NCBI RefSeq assembly: GCF_013364195.1 | Contig: NZ_CP054918.1 | Location: forward strand, 3,337,001-3,401,000 | Direction of reading: 5' to 3' | Length of the DNA: 64,000 bases | From: Streptomyces sp. NA04227 | GTDB taxonomy: Bacteria > Actinomycetota > Actinomycetes > Streptomycetales > Streptomycetaceae | Shown here: positions 24,161 to 31,913 of the stretch, piece after piece | Numbering within the stretch: position 1 is the first letter of the stretch | Layout of the letters: each line of letters begins with the position of its first letter | The notes under the pieces: generated by a model | Databases searched by the model: none | What the model saw: only the letters and a program-made list of their open reading frames with translations | What the model was told of the DNA's origin: nothing | Program-made: the position numbers and the translations under genes

Positions 24161-24200
24161 GAGGAGTGGATCATGGAAGTGATCCACCCGGGGAGTGAGC
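24161..24200. repeat. Degenerate arm-site block
   Basis: GAGGAGTGGATCATGGAAGT at 24161-24180 matches the left-end arm block at 5867, and GGGGAGTGAGC lies at 24190-24200. It stands 50 bases right of the internal tRNA fragment, as if it were the left end of a second, related element. Confidence 0.55.
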
Positions 24201-24493
24201 CGACCGCCTTGCAGCGCCAGCGCATACTTCCTCAGCAACGCAAGAAGGGCCGCTGCAGCGCGGCCCTTCAGCACAGCTGAGGTTGGCCAGCGTTCGGCCC
24301 CCTGGCCACTCCCGACCCCAAACCGGGCAAGGACACCGGCCGAACTCGCTCCGCCGGCTCGGTCAGTTGCAGGCGGAGAGCACACGCTCAATCATGGACA
24401 TGAGGCCTCGGATAGGGGAGGCATACTATGCGCCTACACACCTGTCGGCGGAGGTGTTCGTCTTCTAGTCCCGAGTCGAGACCTCAACCGCCG

Positions 24494-25030
24494 ATGCGCT
24501 GGCATGAGCCTGCGCCCTTCGGACTAACGCCTGCCCGCCAGTCGATGTTCAGCGGGGCCGCTGCGCTTCTGGCAGGTTTTTCGGCGGCGATCGTCGGTGT
24601 CATCGCTCAGGCCCCCAAGGAGATCCGATACCCAGGCTGGTCTCTATTTCTTCTAACTCTCGCCGCAATGTCCCTTGTTACCTGCGTGCAGTGCGGATTC
24701 AATGCGCGCGCTCTGATGTACTCGCACGCTGAGATAACGGAATGGCGGCCGCTTCCGTGGACGCAGGAAGACAGTGAGCGCCTCCATCAGGACCAGAAGG
24801 CGGAAGCCAAAAGGGGGCGAAAATGGGAACACTCGGCCGAGTGGACTTACCACATCGGGATTGTCCTACTGGCAGTTGGAATAGGGCTTGTACTTGTCCC
24901 CAGAGGGGAATCAAGCGAAAACCTACCTCGCTGGATTGCGAGTTACATAGTCGCAGCCGGAGGTGCGATGCAATTTATATTGCATCTCTGGGCCTGGCGT
25001 TTTGGGACGGGAAGAGGGAACGAATCATGA
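24494..25030 (+). CDS. Hypothetical four-helix membrane protein
   Basis: This 178-residue protein from ATG 24494 has hydrophobic segments near residues 18-38, 48-66, 116-133 and 146-165, in two pairs separated by a charged loop (WRPLPWTQEDSERLHQDQKA). Codon use is less G+C-rich than the flanking genome. No domain is recognised; the paired-helix shape recalls accessory proteins of defence or immunity modules, but this is only a shape argument. Its stop overlaps the next ATG, so the two genes are coupled. Confidence 0.6.
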   Translation: MRWHEPAPFGLTPARQSMFSGAAALLAGFSAAIVGVIAQAPKEIRYPGWSLFLLTLAAMSLVTCVQCGFNARALMYSHAEITEWRPLPWTQEDSERLHQDQKAEAKRGRKWEHSAEWTYHIGIVLLAVGIGLVLVPRGESSENLPRWIASYIVAAGGAMQFILHLWAWRFGTGRGNES

Positions 25031-25266
25031 CCGACCGCGAGTCGCAAAAAAGAAGGGAAAGGTCAACCGGAACCCGGCGAGGGAAATCCGAGGCGCGCAC
25101 AGCGGCAAAAAAAACACGGAGAACTCCGCCTTTGAAAATTAAGGGCATAGGTAAAGCGATTCGTGAGGGGAGGCGTTGTAAGCTTCACGGATCGACACAA
25201 TGCAAGGAGTGTAAGAAGTCCAAGCGGCAACGACGCTCAAAACGATCGGCCATGGCTGTCGCCTGA
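25027..25266 (+). CDS. Small, very basic protein with a Cys triad
   Basis: This 79-residue protein is about one third Arg/Lys, with CKLHGSTQCKECKK near residues 52-65 providing a possible metal or nucleic-acid-binding knuckle. It starts within the stop of the membrane protein gene (ATGA). It looks like a nucleic-acid-binding protein; function is unknown. Confidence 0.55.
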   Translation: MTDRESQKRRERSTGTRRGKSEARTAAKKTRRTPPLKIKGIGKAIREGRRCKLHGSTQCKECKKSKRQRRSKRSAMAVA

Positions 25267-25773
25267 AGGCGCGGCCCCCGTGTGAGAAGGTTGCTCCGAC
25301 TGCACGCCTGGGTGACGGGTGAGCACTGTAAGCGAGCTAAGGCTTCGGCGCCATCACCATCCGTCGCGGGTTTCGCTGTTCGACGCCCAGCCAGCATGGC
25401 TGAGGCCAGCATCGGTACAGCACACGTGCGCCTGATCGTTCGACACGCCCGCCGTCGTGGCTGACTGTCGTCGGCCGAAATACAGACGAGATCTACTCAG
25501 AAGCCATAACCGGGCCAGCAGCAGGGGACGGCATCGGCTATACAGCGCCGAGGCACAGAAACTCCAGCAACGGCCAGCGACTGGCACCTGCCCTCACGAC
25601 CTCCCGGTGGCGCATATGACCTCCAATGACCGATCTCTGTAGAACTACGGATCAGAAGGTTGCACCTCTAAAGGCGACTCGGCGCAGGATGGGCCGCCTA
25701 GAATTCATTCCTATTCAATGCCACGTAGAGCCATCGGCCGCCTGACAAGCAAGGGCACCCATCCAGATCCAGT
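25267..25773. other. 507-base region without a gene
   Basis: No open frame here has plausible composition, start signal or recognisable domain. The sequence shows mixed base composition and may be decayed element DNA. Confidence 0.4.
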
Positions 25774-26346
25774 TCAGCTCACCGAACGAACCCATGCCCC
25801 AGAAAGTATCCGGGACGCCGCGAACACAAAATCACTTTGCTTGCGAATTGCTATTTCTCGACGCCGCTCAGATTCGACCATAAGGCTATCGAAAGATTCT
25901 CCATCGAGGAGGACGTGCCGGAAACGGACGACGGCCAGTCGGTATTGCGAAAGAGATTTGTGTGCTTCCGCGGCCGCTAGGGATATCTCGACAGGCCCCT
26001 CAATGCTGACCAATGCCATATGAGGCGGCAGTGCCTGATAGAGCATTTCTGCTTCCGCAGACTCAGCGTCTACCTCGTCCCTTAATTCTTGTCGACGCGT
26101 TTCTGGAGTAACCTTATATGTGCGGATACTGAATTCACACTGCTGCATTGCCTTCATTGACCTGCTGAGAGCCTCCGCCAGCTTCGCATAGGCGATGCGT
26201 CGCGCATCACGAAGAATCCGGTCATGCTCTGCTTGTACCTGAAGACGAGTTTGCGATCGGCCCATGAGGGCGCTGATGGCGGCCGCCCCACCGGTGCCAA
26301 CGGCACCGACAGTGGCACCGAGTACGGCTGCGAGTCCTGCGTCCAT
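25774..26346 (-). CDS. Hypothetical protein with N-terminal anchor and coiled coil
   Basis: This 190-residue protein begins MDAGLAAVLGATVGAVGTGG, a Gly/Ala-rich hydrophobic anchor, followed by long amphipathic helices. This N-terminus recurs in unassigned Streptomyces proteins near element ends. A TTA codon lies at plus-strand 26083-26085. The direction is convergent with the 24494-25266 pair. No function is assigned. Confidence 0.6.
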   Translation of the reverse strand: MDAGLAAVLGATVGAVGTGGAAAISALMGRSQTRLQVQAEHDRILRDARRIAYAKLAEALSRSMKAMQQCEFSIRTYKVTPETRRQELRDEVDAESAEAEMLYQALPPHMALVSIEGPVEISLAAAEAHKSLSQYRLAVVRFRHVLLDGESFDSLMVESERRREIAIRKQSDFVFAASRILSGAWVRSVS

Positions 26347-26402
26347 AGTTGGAGTCTTGCCGATCTAAGCGGTAAGCATCAGGCGTTTAGGGCCACGACA
26401 TC

Positions 26403-26431
26403 GGGGAGTGAGCGGGGAGTGGATCATGAAA
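26403..26431. repeat. Candidate integrase arm sites, right end
   Basis: GGGGAGTG (26403-26410) and GGGGAGTGG (26414-26422) with 11-base periodicity are followed by ATCATGAAA. The block is almost identical to that at 5856-5884 and lies 95 bases inside the perfect att copy at 26526, supporting 5741-26571 as a complete element. Confidence 0.6.
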
Positions 26432-26525
26432 GCCCCGCCGAACGACGCCGCGTCAGACCAACGCAGACCAACAGCCTGACCTGCGGGGAGCGTAACCACC
26501 CAGGTGACAGCCGTCCCCGCACCTA

Positions 26526-26571
26526 GTTCGGGACGAAGAGGTCGTGGGTTCAAATCCCGCCACCCCGACAG
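26526..26571 (+). repeat. att copy with perfect 46-bp identity to attL
   Basis: GTTCGGGACGAAGAGGTCGT through the tRNA 3' end and CAG match 5741-5786 at every base. The 5' half of the tRNA is missing, so this is an attachment-site duplicate and not a tRNA gene. Confidence 0.9.
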
Positions 26572-26585
26572 AGAAACACCAGGTA

Positions 26586-26618
26586 AAGGGCCTGATCCGC
26601 ATAGCGGGTCAGGCCCTT
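26586..26618. terminator. Hairpin after the third tRNA fragment
   Basis: 26586-26600 (AAGGGCCTGATCCGC) pairs with 26604-26618 with one G-T pair and a 3-base loop. A closely related hairpin follows the fourth fragment at 36831-36867, so the two flanks share ancestry. Confidence 0.7.
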
Positions 26619-26639
26619 CCTGCGTCTCCGGTGATCGTT

Positions 26640-26680
26640 TGGGAGAAATCTGGGAGAAGATCTTGGTCGGGGTCTCCCAG
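26640..26680. repeat. Second-type arm block, TGGGAGAA pair
   Basis: TGGGAGAA occurs at 26640-26647 and 26651-26658 with 11-base periodicity, and TCTCCCAG at 26673-26680 mirrors it. The distance from the att core (69 bases) is almost the same as for the GGGGAGTGG pair at the first site (70 bases). It looks like the left end of a different integrase's element. Confidence 0.5.
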
Positions 26681-26898
26681 CAGGTGGTCGTCAAGCAGAA
26701 CCAACATGTCTCGGTTGCGGTGACCCGCACCTGCACGTTCGCGAACGACCTGTCGCCAGCGCTACCGCAGAGGCACCCCAGGACGCGGCATGGAGCGAGT
26801 GAGCGTGATCGGCAAACGCGACGTGCTTTTCAGCGCTGAGCCATATCGTCGTTTCCCAGAGCTCGAACGGGCCGAGACGATGGAGGACGAAAACCGAC

Positions 26899-29478
26899 AT
26901 GCGGGCCGAGGAATCGCACTTCGCCGACCTGGTGCAGGGACGAGCCCAGCAGTTCCAGGTGCCGCTCTACCAGCGGACGTACTCCTGGACGGAGAAGCAG
27001 CTGGCACAGTTATGGGGCGACATCCTGGACCAGGCAGAACTGGTGGGTGCGGATTCAACGGTGAGCACGCACTTTCTCGGTTCTGTCGTGCTTGCCCCCT
27101 CGCCGCAGAACGAGGCGACGTTCCCGCGCTGGCTCGTCGTCGACGGTCAGCAGCGGCTGACCACTCTCTCCCTCGCGCTCACCGCTATCCGCGACCACGT
27201 GGCCAAAGCAGAGCCGGACGAGGCAGAGCGCATCGACGAGGAATACCTCATCAACAAGCGCAAGAAGGGCGGCGATCGCCTCCGCCTGCTGCCCACCCAG
27301 GCAGACCGGCCACAGTATGCCGCGCACGTTCATGGTGGGCGGCGGGAGCAGACTTCGGGAGACAGGGTCGCTGCGGCCTATAGCTTCTTCCAGCGCAAGC
27401 TGCTGGAGCTCATGGAGACGGACGGCACTTCAGCGCCCAAGGATGTGCTGCGAATCGAGCAGGCAATCACGTCCAGACTCACGCTGGTCACCGTGACGGC
27501 GGAGCGCCGCGACAACGTGCACCGCATCTTCGAGTCGCTCAACAACACCGGGCTGAAGCTCAGTCAGGCCGACCTGCTGCGCAACTACTTGTTCATGCGC
27601 CTGCGGGCCCGCGGCGAGCAGGTGTACGAGACCCACTGGCTACCGCTGCAGAACAGCCTGAGCAACGACGAGCTCGAACAACTGATGTGGCTGCAGCTGG
27701 TCCTTGACGGAGACGACCGGGTCCGCCGCCAGGACCTGTACACCGCTCAACAGCAGCGCTTCGAAGGCGGGGCTTCAGATGGGACGCAGACAGAGGCGGA
27801 CATCGAGGCGTACATCATGGAGTTGCACCGCCGCAGCGTCCACTTCCGGAAGGTGATCCGCCCCGAAGAGGAGGCGCATCCTCTGATCCGCGGGTATCTG
27901 AAGCGGTTGCACGACTGGCAGGCCGTCGTGACCTATCCAGCGCTGATGTTGATACTCGACTGGCGGGAGCGGGGAGAAGTCGACGACGACGAAGCCGCCG
28001 AGGCCCTGTCGTACATCGAGAGTTTTCTGGTGCGACGGACGATCTGCCGTGTGCCGACGAACAACCTCAACAGGATCTTCCAGTCCGTGCCAGCGCAGCT
28101 CCCGCGGGATGTGGGCGTGGCCACCGGACTGCACCAACTCCTCTCTGCCGAGAACCGGTTCTGGCCGGATGACGAGGAACTGCGCCAGAAGATCCGTACC
28201 GCGCCCTTCTACCAGTACGGGCGGCCGAACCAGCGAAGGCTGGTGCTCCAGCGGATGGAGGAGAGTTACGACCATCCCGAACCGGTCGACTTCGCATCGG
28301 CGCAGCTGACGATCGAGCATGTGATGCCGCAGTCGCCCGGCGACGAGTGGATGCGCATGCTGAACGACGACGCCACACAGGGCGAGACGGCGGAAGAGCT
28401 GCATTCCCGGCTGCAGCACACACTCGGCAATCTGACGCTGACCGGCGTGAACTCGGAGCTGTCGAACCACCCCTTCGAGCGCAAGCAGGGGCTGCTTAAC
28501 GGCAGCCACCTGGAGATGAACCGGCGCATCGCCGCCACCGACCGCTGGGGCGCCAAGGAGATCCTGGCGCGGGCCGACGATCTCGCCGACCGGGCGATCC
28601 GTATGTGGCCAGCCCCTCTGAGCGGTGTCGGACGCGCTGAGCGCAGCCGGGACTGGCGCCTCGCCCATCAGGTACTCGCCGCGCTTCCGCACGGCACCTG
28701 GACGTCCTACGGAGATCTGGCTGCGTTCATCGGCTCAGGCGCCCAAGCCGTGGGCGCTCACCTCGCCAACAGCGAAGGCGTGGTCAACGCCTATCGAGTG
28801 CTGAATGCCGACGGCAAGATCGCTGAAGGTTTCCGATGGACCGGGCAGGACGGCGGGGACGTGCGTGCTCGGCTGAGCGCCGACGGCATCCACTTCACGA
28901 TCGCGGGTGCGGCGGACCCGGCACAGCGCCTCACCGTTGATGATCTCGCCCTGCTCCTTGAGAGTGCCGAGGGGCAGCCCGCAGAGGCGGCTGCGCCGAC
29001 TGGTCCGGCGGGGCAGGGAGACGAGACCCGAGCCGCACGGTTCCTGCGCCAACTCACGGCGGACGACGCCCCAGCGACCGTCTCCGCCGTCCACGAGCTG
29101 CTCACACACTGGAAGAGCCTCGGGGGATGGATCGGGTACGGAGCCGGCGAGGTCACCACGAGCGCGTTCCTCATGCTGGGCCAGGCTGGTGCCCCGGGCC
29201 AGGGCATCTGGCCGCTGACGCTCTACCCCGGAAGCGGGCGCGGCGGAACAGGGGAGATCGTGTTCGCCCACATGGCGAACCGTGAGCCGTTCACAGACCG
29301 GGCCTTGCGCGTCGAATTGCTGGACCGGGTGAACGAAATGGAGGACGTCTCGATCTCGGAAGGCAAGCTGGAGCTGCGGCCCAGCTTCCGCCTCTCCGTT
29401 CTGGAGGAAGACCTCAACAGGGAGAGCCTGTTCGCGACCCTGACTTGGTTCCGGGACTGCTGGGAGCGGAGGAACTGA
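26899..29478 (+). CDS. DUF262-DUF1524 protein with alkyltransferase-like domain (type IV restriction-like)
   Basis: This 859-residue protein starts with DUF262 (GmrS-like): VPLYQRTYSW at residues 21-30 and the nucleotide-hydrolysis motif DGQQRLTTL at 82-90. DUF1524 (GmrD-like His-Me nuclease) has IEHVMPQ near residue 470 and a downstream NLTLT-N block. GmrSD proteins cleave modified DNA. Residues about 585-650 match the MGMT/alkyltransferase-like fold (LPHGTWTSYGDLAAFIG, then NAYRVLNADG), where the active-site PCHR reads NAYR, so the Cys is Ala and it should bind rather than repair alkylated bases. The last 200 residues are unassigned. A TTA codon at 27010 suggests bldA dependence. It stands alone right after an att copy. 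Confidence 0.88.
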   Translation: MRAEESHFADLVQGRAQQFQVPLYQRTYSWTEKQLAQLWGDILDQAELVGADSTVSTHFLGSVVLAPSPQNEATFPRWLVVDGQQRLTTLSLALTAIRDHVAKAEPDEAERIDEEYLINKRKKGGDRLRLLPTQADRPQYAAHVHGGRREQTSGDRVAAAYSFFQRKLLELMETDGTSAPKDVLRIEQAITSRLTLVTVTAERRDNVHRIFESLNNTGLKLSQADLLRNYLFMRLRARGEQVYETHWLPLQNSLSNDELEQLMWLQLVLDGDDRVRRQDLYTAQQQRFEGGASDGTQTEADIEAYIMELHRRSVHFRKVIRPEEEAHPLIRGYLKRLHDWQAVVTYPALMLILDWRERGEVDDDEAAEALSYIESFLVRRTICRVPTNNLNRIFQSVPAQLPRDVGVATGLHQLLSAENRFWPDDEELRQKIRTAPFYQYGRPNQRRLVLQRMEESYDHPEPVDFASAQLTIEHVMPQSPGDEWMRMLNDDATQGETAEELHSRLQHTLGNLTLTGVNSELSNHPFERKQGLLNGSHLEMNRRIAATDRWGAKEILARADDLADRAIRMWPAPLSGVGRAERSRDWRLAHQVLAALPHGTWTSYGDLAAFIGSGAQAVGAHLANSEGVVNAYRVLNADGKIAEGFRWTGQDGGDVRARLSADGIHFTIAGAADPAQRLTVDDLALLLESAEGQPAEAAAPTGPAGQGDETRAARFLRQLTADDAPATVSAVHELLTHWKSLGGWIGYGAGEVTTSAFLMLGQAGAPGQGIWPLTLYPGSGRGGTGEIVFAHMANREPFTDRALRVELLDRVNEMEDVSISEGKLELRPSFRLSVLEEDLNRESLFATLTWFRDCWERRN

Positions 29479-30347
29479 ACTGGCGCGCCCAACTGCATTT
29501 GCGCGACGAGCTGTTGGGCCTGGTTGAACTGCGGACCTTGGTGAACGTACAGGCGACTCGGTTCGATCTGTGACGTCAGGCAGGCACGGCGGAGTCCCCG
29601 GCTCGGGTTCAGTACCAGTGGCTCTGTTCACAAGAACGGGTTCTGGCTCGGTTGTGTGATCCGTGCACCAACTGCGGTCACTGGCCATCGAATTGCGGGA
29701 TCCGCGCTGCACGGTACGGACCATCGCCGAGTACCTGCGGACCTGGAAGCCGTAGCCGCACGCGGCATACAGCGAAGTTCGCCTCGGCCCCTTCGCAGCC
29801 GAAACCTGTAGAGAAGGACCGTCGGGCCTTCCGTCCGGAAGGTCTCTATGTGCCTCGCCCGCGGAGCGAGACGCCCCCGGGCCCCCCTCACATTGAGGAC
29901 GGCGGGGGAACATCACGCCCGCCGCAGCAACATCTCGCGTCCGGGGCAGGGGCCCGTTACGGCTCGAGCGAAGACTCAGACCGAACCCACCGGTACGCAC
30001 CCCAAGGAACGGTGGGAACCCGGACTCAGTGCGATGGATTGTCTTGAGTGTGTATCAGTCAACCTTGATGAACAGATGTGCACGAGATCCACCAGAATTT
30101 GAGCGGGAACACACAGCTCAGGCACACTTCCCCTCGATTGGTGACGTGCAGTGTCGGTGCGGCGACAATGAGACATGGCGTCATCGATTGCGTGATCGCG
30201 TCAAGATGCCCGCTTAGGGTCGGTCGCTGGAGGGATACCGCCTGCGCGACGCACGAATGGCGCGTGGCAGGCAGGCTGCGCCTCTTCTTGTATGCCGGAG
30301 CCCTGGGGGGGCTCGGTCCTTGTGTGATCGGGAAGGAATGGAGAGTC
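29479..30347. other. 869-base region without a confident gene
   Basis: Short open frames exist, but none has gene-like composition with a start signal. A possible 30-codon 3' fragment ends with a TAG near 29757. From about 30040 the G+C falls, and the promoter for the secreted-protein group probably lies at 30040-30330. Confidence 0.4.
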
Positions 30348-30827
30348 GTGCGAAGATCGACTGCACTCATAGCAGGAACGCTTTTGCTGCTCGGGTTAGG
30401 CATGACACCGGCAGCACAGGCATCGTCATACGACGACGCGAACCTCTACAGCATGGAAACCTGCGAGTACCCTTCGGTCTCCCAGTTCAAGTTTCATCTC
30501 TACTACAACTCCGGCCAAGGCGGGTCGTACCGGAACATCGGCTACTCGGTGTACGACTTCGACCATGTTTATCCCGGTGGTAGCGACCCCAGTAGCCATC
30601 CGATCAAGTTCTGCATCATCCCAGGTGCTAGCGGCTATTGGCCCGGATCGGGGCAGCACGTCAAGAACAACGCAGCCTCCGGAGAAAACGAGCACTACAA
30701 GTACTGGGCTCGTGTCTACTACAACAGCGGCTACAAGGGCGCTCAGGACGTCATGGCCCCGTACCAGCACATCGACCGGTTCGTGAACGTCTACAACGAG
30801 AACGCCTCGTTCAGGTGGACCAGCTGA
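30348..30827 (+). CDS. Small secreted protein, I36-inhibitor/crystallin-like
   Basis: This 159-residue protein from GTG 30348 has a clear signal peptide (VRRSTALIAGTLLLLGLGMT, cleavage after AQA). The mature part (FHLYYNSGQGGSYRNIGYSV, QHVKNNAAS, YWARVYYNSGYKG, NVYNENASFRW) resembles Streptomyces peptidase-inhibitor I36/beta-gamma-crystallin-like proteins. Two Cys in the mature part could form a disulfide. A TTA codon lies inside the signal peptide. The stop is four bases from the next possible start, so it leads the secreted gene group. Confidence 0.72.
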   Translation: MRRSTALIAGTLLLLGLGMTPAAQASSYDDANLYSMETCEYPSVSQFKFHLYYNSGQGGSYRNIGYSVYDFDHVYPGGSDPSSHPIKFCIIPGASGYWPGSGQHVKNNAASGENEHYKYWARVYYNSGYKGAQDVMAPYQHIDRFVNVYNENASFRWTS

Positions 30828-30853
30828 TGACGAGGGTGCGGAGGGGAAACAAG

Positions 30854-31744
30854 ATGAAGCGGTCGATGAAAGCCCTGGCTCCGGTGGCTGCAGTTGCCCT
30901 TGCCGGCGGCGCATTCACAGTGATCCACCTCGCTGGTGACGACGGCGGTGACTCCGCCCGCCGTGCGGCCGCCCCCGCGAACGCCCCCGCCCCAGCGGAG
31001 CAAGTAGCAGAAGCGTCCGTGGGCGACCCGAACGATCCCAGCACGTGGCGTTTGCCGATCGAGGCATATGTGGCCACCAGCCAGGAAAGCCGATTGGTCG
31101 CAGTAGCGCGCGACGAACTGATCGACCAGTGCATGGAGAAGGCTGGCTACGCTCAATGGCAGCCCGCGCCCGAGCTGCCCGAGATTGGCGGGAAGACCCT
31201 GACCGACTGGCGCTACGGCATTCACGACGCAGAACTTGCGTCAACGCGTGGGTACCACCCGGCAGTGGATGAGCAGGAGGCGTACGACCAAGCGATGGAA
31301 GAGGGGGCCGTCGACGAGTCCGGGGCGCCTGCCGAGGCTGTGAAATCTTGCGCTTCCGAGGCGGACCAGGGTGTGCCGTCCGCTCAGCCGGCGGCCGCGG
31401 TCCAGGAGGTGAGCAGTGATGCCTTCGTCGACTCGCAGACTTCCCCGTTGGTCATCGATGTGTTCGCGGCATGGTCGAACTGCATGAAAGACAAAGGCTA
31501 TGCCTACAAGAAGCCGATGGACGCCAGCGATGACCCGCGGTTCAGTGATCCCGCCCAGGTGACCCCCCTGGAGATCGCTACCGCGAAGGCGGACATCGCC
31601 TGTCGTGACAAACACAGCGTAGCCAAGACGTGGTTCGACGCGGAAAGCAAAAGCCAGCGGGAAAAGATCGCCAAGCGCCTCCCCGAGTTCAACGAGGCAG
31701 CCGAGGCCGTACGCGCGGCCGTAGCTAAGGCCAAGGCTGCCTGA
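30854..31744 (+). CDS. Secreted or membrane-anchored hypothetical protein
   Basis: This 296-residue protein from ATG 30854 (GAGGGG seven bases upstream; an ATG overlapping the previous stop at 30827 is the alternative) has an N-terminal hydrophobic segment, a Pro/Ala linker, then a helical domain with several Cys (DQCMEKAGY, VKSCASEAD, WSNCMKDKGYAYKKP, ADIACRDKH). The repeated CM-KGY pattern occurs in unassigned Streptomyces lipoprotein-like proteins. It is followed by a terminator. Confidence 0.7.
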   Translation: MKRSMKALAPVAAVALAGGAFTVIHLAGDDGGDSARRAAAPANAPAPAEQVAEASVGDPNDPSTWRLPIEAYVATSQESRLVAVARDELIDQCMEKAGYAQWQPAPELPEIGGKTLTDWRYGIHDAELASTRGYHPAVDEQEAYDQAMEEGAVDESGAPAEAVKSCASEADQGVPSAQPAAAVQEVSSDAFVDSQTSPLVIDVFAAWSNCMKDKGYAYKKPMDASDDPRFSDPAQVTPLEIATAKADIACRDKHSVAKTWFDAESKSQREKIAKRLPEFNEAAEAVRAAVAKAKAA

Positions 31745-31759
31745 CGCCTGGCCATGTGT

Positions 31760-31800
31760 GGCCGCCGCAACCCACGGTTCGTCCGTGTGGTGCGGCGGCC
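31760..31800. terminator. Terminator after the 296-residue gene
   Basis: GGCCGCCGCA (31760-31769) pairs with TGCGGCGGCC (31791-31800), and the inner bases CCACGG/CCGTGTGG pair further. It separates the first two secreted genes from the large esterase gene. Confidence 0.65.
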
Positions 31801-31913
31801 TCGCACGTATGCAGTCCTCCCCTCCATGTACAGGACGCCGCCGGACCAAGAGTTCCGCGCCTGGCGCAAAGGTGTGCAGTCCCGCATGGCGGAGCACCCG
31901 ATGGAAAGGACGA

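Noticed and set aside
26790..27383. 197-codon frame overlapping the start of the DUF262 gene
   Set aside because: It overlaps the DUF262 motifs in another frame and turns Arg/Pro/Ala-rich; no domain. A short leader peptide at 26790 cannot be excluded but is unsupported.
29479..30000. Possible gene on the minus strand across 28735-30000
   Set aside because: The frame overlaps the end of the DUF262 gene in antisense and has no domain, start signal or typical composition.
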